Shown piece after piece: positions 57,876 to 64,000 of a stretch of DNA of 64,000 nt (positions within the stretch are counted from its first letter, which is position 1; the number at the start of each line of letters is the position of its first letter). Origin of the DNA: Chenopodium formosanum. Taxonomy: Eukaryota > Streptophyta > Magnoliopsida > Caryophyllales > Amaranthaceae. The stretch covers positions 77,236,402-77,300,401 of the forward strand of contig CM044871.1 in the NCBI GenBank assembly GCA_024500155.1, read 5' to 3'. The notes under the pieces were generated by a model. That model saw only the letters and a list, made by a program, of their open reading frames with translations. It did not search any database and was not told the DNA's origin. The translations under genes and the position numbers were made by a program.

Positions 57876-59521
57876 TCAGCTCTTAGGACGGGCTAGCCAT
57901 AGAGAGCTGAGTGCCCTAAGACGTGTAGTATAATCGTGGATAACAAGAAGTGCTCGAGCTGCTTGACGGGTTGTCAGAATGCGATGCAGTTGTTGCAAAG
58001 TCTGCTGTCGTAAAAGATCAGCCTAACATGAAGAATAAACTAGAAATTAGAGCATTACTGTTTATTTTTATCCGGCAATCAATATCTCTTATATTGTGTC
58101 AAAAGTCAAAATGTGTCATCTAATTAATTGTCATATCTTAAATAAATGGTGTCAAAAGTCAAAACGTGTCAACTAATTTAGAACAGAGGAAGTATGAGAT
58201 TGAATACCTGATGAACAAAGTTCTCTAGTGTGGCAAGCTTGCCCATTGCAATCGCCATTTGGCCCATGTAATCGGCGACAACTCCAGTATTAGTAGGACT
58301 GAGGCAGTTTGCAGAAAGTGTATCGACAAGAGATTGTTGCAGCGCTTCCATTCCTTGTGACAAAGCATCCTCGGCTTGTTGAGAGGATTGCTGTAAATTG
58401 CATACTCCCAGCAACTGCTGCTCTGTGAAAGGTTCAAGGTGGTTCACTAGTATCTGATGTTTCAAAACAGCACAAACTAATGAATAATTGCACATTAATT
58501 CAGCTGAAAAAAAGTGAGGGGAAAAGAAACTAATGTTTGGGTGCTCAATGACAATGACCTTAAGTAATTCTGAAGAACGGAATCCACCTAGCCACATAAA
58601 ACACCTCTCAGCCGGAGTCTGCCACATGCCAGACAGCAAATGAAATATATCTGCCTTTGCACCTATGGCTTTGATTCGGAATAGTTCATCATAGTGTGAC
58701 ATTAAACTGTCAACAAGAACTCGGAGTTCATCATCGCACACATGAGAATTTAGTGCTGATCTTGTGTCATTGATCAGCCTTTGATGCTTGTCAAGCCAAT
58801 TCCCATAATGCACATCAAATGCCACGACTCCTACAGTACAAAAAGATACGATAAGGAAAACGTAAAGAAGGGAAGTCAATACAATGAAAAAAGTTTTATT
58901 GAGGGGTGACTACTGGCTAGTCACATTATGCAAAGTAATCAGAATTTCGAAAGGGGTACAATTTAGTAACATTATTAGTTAGTAGTGGTAATTACCATTA
59001 GTTCCCAGTGAATGACCTGGCTCACTTCCAACACCCGAGACCATGAAACCCTGCACTAAAAAATCAGACATTAATTTATCAAAATGTATGGAGCAAGAAT
59101 TGAAACAGGACAAATTTATAGTACAGGAACTGCACCTGCTGGCGAGCTCTTTCGAGCTCTTGTTCTAATTGTGCAAGCTTCAGTCGACTGCTCTCTAATT
59201 GTTGAACATACGCCTATAAGAAACAAAAATATGAAATGCCTAATACAATTTATAATTAAATTCAATGATCGGTACCAAATAAATTCCATTATGAGACTAT
59301 ATATAAGTCGATATATAGTGTATACCCCTCACCGCTACCCCTTAGCAACACTAAGGGCCTGTTCTGTTCCGTTGAAATTCAGTTCAGTTCAGTTCAGTTC
59401 AGCTCAGTTCTTAATTTATGTCTAATGATATTGCTAATGATATAAAGCCAAATTTCATTCTTTTAAGATCTTATTACAACGACAACAACAACAAAAATAA
59501 TAATAATAAATAGTATATAAA

Positions 59522-59580
<59 letters not shown>

Positions 59581-59802
59581 TATATAAGTCGATATATAGT
59601 GTATACCCCTCACCGCTACCCCTTAGCAACACTAAGGGCCTGTTCTGTTCCGTTGAAATTCAGTTCAGTTCAGTTCAGCTCAGTTCAGTTCTTAATTTAT
59701 GTCTAATGATATTGCTAATAATATAAAGCCAAATTTCATTCTTTTAAGATCTTATTACAACGACAACAACAACAAAAATAATAATAATAAATAGTATATA
59801 AA

Positions 59803-59846
<44 letters not shown>

Positions 59847-59935
59847 TAATAATTGAAATAATAATAATAATACTAACAATAATAATTAATAAATAATAAT
59901 AATCATCAATAAATAATAATAATAATAATAATAAC

Positions 59936-59968
<33 letters not shown>

Positions 59969-62497
59969 ATAATAATACTAATAATAATAATCAATAAATA
60001 ATAATAATAATTATCAATAATTAATAATAATAATAATAACAACAATGATAATATTGATACAATTCATTGTTCAAATGGTTCTATTTTTTTGAAACATATT
60101 TCTAATGTTAATCTCATTGAGAAAATTAGAGGTTTCAAGTTTTTAATATATTTTCCATACATTTTATAATATATTTTCCATACATTTTATAATTATAATT
60201 ATATAGTATATTTTTCGTAAATATTTTAATATGTACATTTGTATATACACATATGTATAGTAATAAATATCAATAAATAATCAAAGATCACTAATCCGTA
60301 GTTAAAAATCACTAATTAATAAGTTCAGTTCAGTTCGGTTCGGTTCGGTTCGGCTAATTAAACATTATCATGCCAAGAAATTCACTTAGGCACTTTAAAT
60401 GATATTAGCGGCATTATATTATTTTATTCTAGTACCCTTTTCACTAGTCTGATTTACCTTATAACCTCTCAGGCTGGTAAAAAATAAAAAGGCCAAAAGA
60501 TGCAGAAACAAAGTACAAATTTCCCTAGTAAGATACTAGCCTAACAAAGGGAAAAGTACAGGAAGTCAGAAGGACAAATAGATGAACCGTTTTGAAGTTG
60601 AGATATGCAAATTTTCGGTACAAAAAGATTCTATTTACGAGTTCTTGGATTTACAGGCTTATAGACAAACTGTATAGTAATGCAAGTGTGCAACAAACCT
60701 TGAGGTACTCTTGTTTTGACACAAGAGGACTTCACATGATGAAACAGAAGTGGTACTTGGAGCATCAAGAATTATTGACAAGTACAGTTTTGTACTATTG
60801 CAAGAGGTTATTAGATAATCGACATTTCGTATTAACAGCATTAAGATACAGAATGTGCTGATTTCACGAATAAGCATTCCGGCAAGAAATAATTCTAACA
60901 TTGTCCCAACTCCTAAAGGGCCGTGGATTATAGTTTTGACATTAATTTCTATGCATTTTGTAATGCTTAATCTAATTAGTGGCATATTGGAAAATTTAAG
61001 AATTATTCTTATGTTAGGAAATGTGACACAATTTCAAATGTTAGAAAATAGTATGTGACAATTAATTTTGGACATATAGTATCAAGCATAACAAATTACG
61101 GAGTAACAATTATAGATAGTGAAATAGGAACATAATTAGAATGCATTCTGATTAGATAATGATTACCTTCTTTCTCAAACGACTCTTTCTTGCAGCTTCT
61201 CGATTCTGAGCAAGTCTCCTAAGAGTCTGACAGAATAAAAGGGGAAACGAGGATTAATAAATCCACAATATTATTTCAAAAGTAAGAGTAAACAAAGACA
61301 TGTTTATAGAACTATGGCGTGTTATATATAGCTGTACTGTGTAACCTTTTGGTCATCGGTCTTTCCCTTGGATTGATCTGTTGAGTCTACCACTGCTCCA
61401 TTCTGAATTACTCGATACTGAATCATGGAATTCAATAGAAAAGAAATGAAGAAAAGTGGTTGATGACACACAAAAATGTGTTGAAATTTTGGAATTTCAC
61501 AATGCATTCATATGGACGTACTACATGATGCTTGTATAATTTAATTACTATAACAAAAGCTCGCTTTTTAAAATTATGGACCTAATAAACATACCAAATC
61601 ATCTTTTATTAATTCAAGTTGTTTTAACATAAATTAAAGGGTAATTAAGGAAGCACGATAATTATGAAGTAGCTATATGCAAGGAGTATTAACTTAAGAT
61701 GTTGTATAGTTGACCACAATGTACAGTGTTAAGTATACGTGATTCGATCCTTGACACTTAAGACTTTACTAACTAATAACGAGGAGGTCCAGGACAACTC
61801 CTATTTTTGAATTTTTTACCATATCCTTTCATTGCATTGTAATAAGAGATCAAAATCGAACTTCTAAATTTAAGGTCACACGATGTAATTCTTACCAACG
61901 ACACCAAGCACTTTGTGGTTGAAGCATTAAACAAACATAAGTTGTCATATAAATCCAAGGTCTCAGGTAAAATAAGTTGGCATATAGTAAATTTGTCCAC
62001 CAATGTCCTTAACATAACATTGGAAAAAACAACCAAATTAAACTCACATTATTCAGACAAAACAAACATGAAATTCGAGAAACACAAAACCAAGACAAAA
62101 CACAACCAAAATCCAAACTACAAGCTCAAAAATCTAGCCAAACTTTTTAGCATCAAGTACAATCACAATGAAAGCAACAACACCATTACACCATAATACA
62201 TTTACATACCTTATATTAATGTTAACTAAGGTACAAAATCATATGACAACATTAATACTACCCCCGTTACAGGTTATCTGCAACGATTAGACATTTTTCC
62301 TCTTTGCTCTATGTCAAATCGTTGCACATAACCTATAACCTGTAACGGAGGTGGTAAAACCAAACACCAAAAACTATTGTTGGTTTAATGCACAAAAAAA
62401 TAGGAGAGAGAAAACTTAAAAAAAAATAACAAACCTGATTTCTGTCATCAGTGTCAACATCTGTAGAGGTATCAGTCTGTTGGCTGGTATCTGCCAT
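57876..62497 (-). CDS. TGA: TGA-type bZIP transcription factor
   Basis: Eight coding exons on the minus strand: 62,435-62,497; 61,346-61,402; 61,167-61,226; 59,136-59,213; 58,996-59,050; 58,559-58,830; 58,208-58,453; 57,876-58,022. All junctions are GT...AG and in phase; the product is 325 aa from MADTSQQTDTSTDVDTDD, close to the roughly 330 aa of class II TGA factors. The basic region (residues 41-60, QNREAARKSRLRKK, with the N-x7-R signature at 48-56) is followed by a leucine zipper (AYVQQLESSRLKLAQLEQEL). Then comes the DOG1 domain (YGNWLDKHQRLINDTRSALN, HLLSGMWQTPAERCF, GGFRSSELLK, LQQSSQQAEDALSQGMEAL) and the C-terminal QQTLQQLHRILTTRQAARAL ... LRALSSLWLARP. TGA factors bind TGACG (as-1) elements and work with NPR1 in salicylate responses or, in other clades, in flower development. 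The exact clade is uncertain. Confidence 0.93.
59300..59861. repeat. 281-bp tandem duplication with (AAT)n in a TGA intron
   Basis: Two units (59,300-59,580 and 59,581-59,861) share TATATAAGTCGATATATAGT, the GGGCCTGTTCTGTTCCGTTG MITE end, CAGTT repeats and an (AAT)n tail. They differ slightly in CAGTT and AAT counts. The intron lies between the basic-region and zipper exons. Confidence 0.85.
59780..60050. repeat. Imperfect (AAT)n microsatellite
   Basis: Long runs of AAT broken by AAC, ACT and ATC units. The long open frame of Ile/Leu on the minus strand is only a product of the repeat. Confidence 0.9.
60320..60357. repeat. Short CAGTT/CGGTT repeat
   Basis: AAGTTCAGTTCAGTTCGGTT and then GGTTC units. 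It may be the decayed far end of the MITE that starts at 59,355. Confidence 0.45.
62258..62354. mobile_element. 97-bp hairpin MITE in TGA intron 1
   Basis: CTACCCCCGTTACAGGTTAT and, inverted, CCACCTCCGTTACAGGTTAT form almost complete arms, flanked by TA (62,256-62,257 and 62,355-62,356). The RNA would fold into one long hairpin. Confidence 0.7.
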
Positions 62498-62831
62498 TGC
62501 ACCAGACTCACCCCAATACTCCAACTGCCTGTTTCCCACCACCCCTCTCTTTTCTACTACCACCTCCCCTGCTTCCACCACCCGAGTGTTCGCCACCGTC
62601 ACCGTCGCCGCTGTTGTCGCAGTTGCCCTCAAGTAATTATTCTACCAAAATAACACCCAAAAAAAAAATCCAAAAAATTACACAGATTCTTAAAATGAAA
62701 TTTTTAAAAATTGGGTGTTGTTAAATTTTGCATAAATTATAAGAAATTACAAAAATAATACCGCATTTGCGGCTTCAAAAGGTAAACTTGAAGGAAAGGC
62801 GATGTTGTTTGATCTTAGACCACAAAGACCA
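62498..62831 (-). other. Possible N-terminal extension or leader exons of the TGA gene
   Basis: The frame of the TGA start codon stays open upstream to about 62,639 (ends ..GNRQLEYWGESGA before the Met). There an acceptor-like T-rich TTTTGGTAG sits. A further stretch (62,762-62,831) with AG and GT borders reads in the same frame (SNNIAFPSSLPFEAANA) and splices in phase. I found no upstream ATG, so it may be untranslated leader or part of a longer isoform. Confidence 0.35.
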
Positions 62832-63675
62832 CCTATGAACAACAGAAACAGAACAATGGAAGTGGTTAGAAAAAATAAATATTATGAAAAGTAATGTTTT
62901 TTTTTTTTTTTTTTTATTATTATCAATTTTTTTGAAGTTTATTTAAAGAGTTAAATAGAGAAGGTGAGTTTACTTCGGCTTAAATCAACCGCATCTTGTT
63001 GGTGGAAAACAACTGGGTGTTCAAGCTCACCTATGTTGCGCGTATTACTTTCATCTCCCCTGTTTTTCACACAAAAACAGAACACACCATTAATAAAACC
63101 CGAAATCGGATCAAATCCCGTCTACATCATTTAAATAAAAGAGTAGGGGATTGAAGAATAAGACCTGAATATGTAAGGTGAGTGGTAATACAATTCTCTG
63201 AAGCTTTGCATTTTTGTTGCTGTTAATCTGAGCTATCGTTGTCAATTTTTGAAAAAGATGGAAGTGTAAATTTAGGTACTTAGCTTGGTTACATAACAAT
63301 GACATAAATAAAATGAGGTATTTAAAAAAAGAAAATAGGGAAATGTAATGATTGAGAAAGGAAAAAAAGAGGGAAGTACAGAAACATGGATAAAGGAAGA
63401 TATAATTGCATAGAAAAATGTCAAAATTTTTGGAGTGTAAAATCATAACAGTAAAGGACCTCTGACCAGGGGATTGCGTATCAGAACCATAGCAGCTAAG
63501 ATTGAGGTGGGTCTTTTTAGAGTTTTGGTTATCAAATTTCTAATAAATTATTATTGCAAATCTTAATACTCGGTTTCTAAATACATGAAACATCTTGAGT
63601 TATAACCTCATTTATTCATAAGGATAATTCATTTTATCTCTAAAAGTAATCCAGATTTATTAAAGAGATTGTTAA
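62832..63675. other. Upstream region of the TGA gene, no further gene seen
   Basis: AT-rich, with a poly-T run at about 62,898-62,918. A TATA-like word cannot be chosen with confidence because the transcription start is unknown. Confidence 0.4.
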
Positions 63676-63867
63676 GGGTCTATTTTCATTGACTGAATTC
63701 AGCTAAACTGAACTGAACTGAACTGAACTGAACTGAGCTGAACTGAAATGAACTGAATATTTTATAAGAGAAGGAAATTAGGAGCTGAACTGAACTGAAC
63801 TGAATTAAACTGAGCTGAACTGAACTGAACTGAACTGAACTGAATTTCAACGTAAGAGAACAGGCCC
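63676..63867. mobile_element. MITE with CTGAA repeats, third copy
   Basis: 192 bp. It runs from GGGTCTATTTTCATTGACTG to AACGTAAGAGAACAGGCCC and is flanked by TAA on both sides (63,673-63,675 and 63,868-63,870). The interior is nearly all AACTGAACTGAA units, more than in the 53,237 copy. Confidence 0.7.
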
Positions 63868-64000
63868 TAAATATACTTGAGTGTACATTGAATCAATGAG
63901 TATTTTATTTCCATTTTGATGATTGTTATTCATTTAATCATCAATGAAAATCAAAAACTAACTTTAAATTAATTGTGTATACGAGAAATCCGAGTGTATA

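Noticed and set aside
59755..60045. Leu/Ile-rich open frame on the minus strand looking like a membrane protein
   Set aside because: It is produced by the (AAT)n repeat in a TGA intron.
61915..62196. 93-aa Lys/Asn-rich open frame
   Set aside because: Lies within TGA intron 1, AT-rich, no domain.
1..64000. tRNA, rRNA and snoRNA genes
   Set aside because: I saw no cloverleaf with A and B boxes or rRNA core sequence by eye; small RNAs could be missed without a covariance search.

Overview
This is a plant nuclear genome window, almost certainly from a dicot. It has AT-rich intergenic DNA, GT/AG introns, many plant transposable-element families and four recognisable plant genes. I cannot name the species from sequence alone.

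Positions 1-23,326 are a nest of transposable elements. The most economical order of insertion is as follows. A BURP-like gene (now a fragment at 23,327-23,889) was hit by a minus-oriented Ty3/gypsy element that carries only gag (11,935-23,326), and this element is followed on its left by a second, partial internal segment (about 11,272-11,934). A minus-strand LINE (6,585 to about 11,275) lies against that segment. The LINE was broken by a solo LTR of the gypsy family (7,986-10,017) and by a Sirevirus-like Ty1/copia element (1,231-6,584). That copia element was in turn broken by another gypsy-family LTR (1-1,230). A hAT-like non-autonomous transposon (16,655-17,901) sits inside the gypsy element.

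Positions 23,890-33,164 hold gene relics, a GC-rich block, a Tourist-type MITE and a complete Ty1/copia element (26,316-33,164). The copia element has two 261-bp LTRs that look identical, a perfect 5-bp target duplication, and open gag and pol frames. It is inserted just upstream of the first genuine gene.

Positions 33,170-64,000 form a gene-bearing segment. It contains a complete 12-coding-exon PP2A scaffold A subunit gene (+, 587 aa), an intronless carboxylesterase of the plant CXE class (-, 352 aa), a 4-exon PLAC8/PCR-type small cysteine-rich protein gene (+, 153 aa) and an 8-coding-exon TGA-type bZIP gene (-, 325 aa). The space between them, and several introns, is filled with small DNA transposons. 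Many of these can be bounded exactly by terminal inverted repeats and target duplications: Stowaway-like (TA), Tourist-like (3 bp), hAT-like (8 bp) and Mutator-like (9 bp).

The four genes belong to unrelated pathways (phosphatase scaffold, hydrolase, metal or cell-number-type membrane protein, transcription factor) and show no functional clustering. I found no convincing new multi-gene system. The most interesting features are the nested tandem gag-only gypsy elements with fast-changing palindromic arrays, the very young copia insertion at the PP2A promoter, the PLAC8 protein that has lost its CPC motif, and a possible N-terminal extension of the TGA factor.
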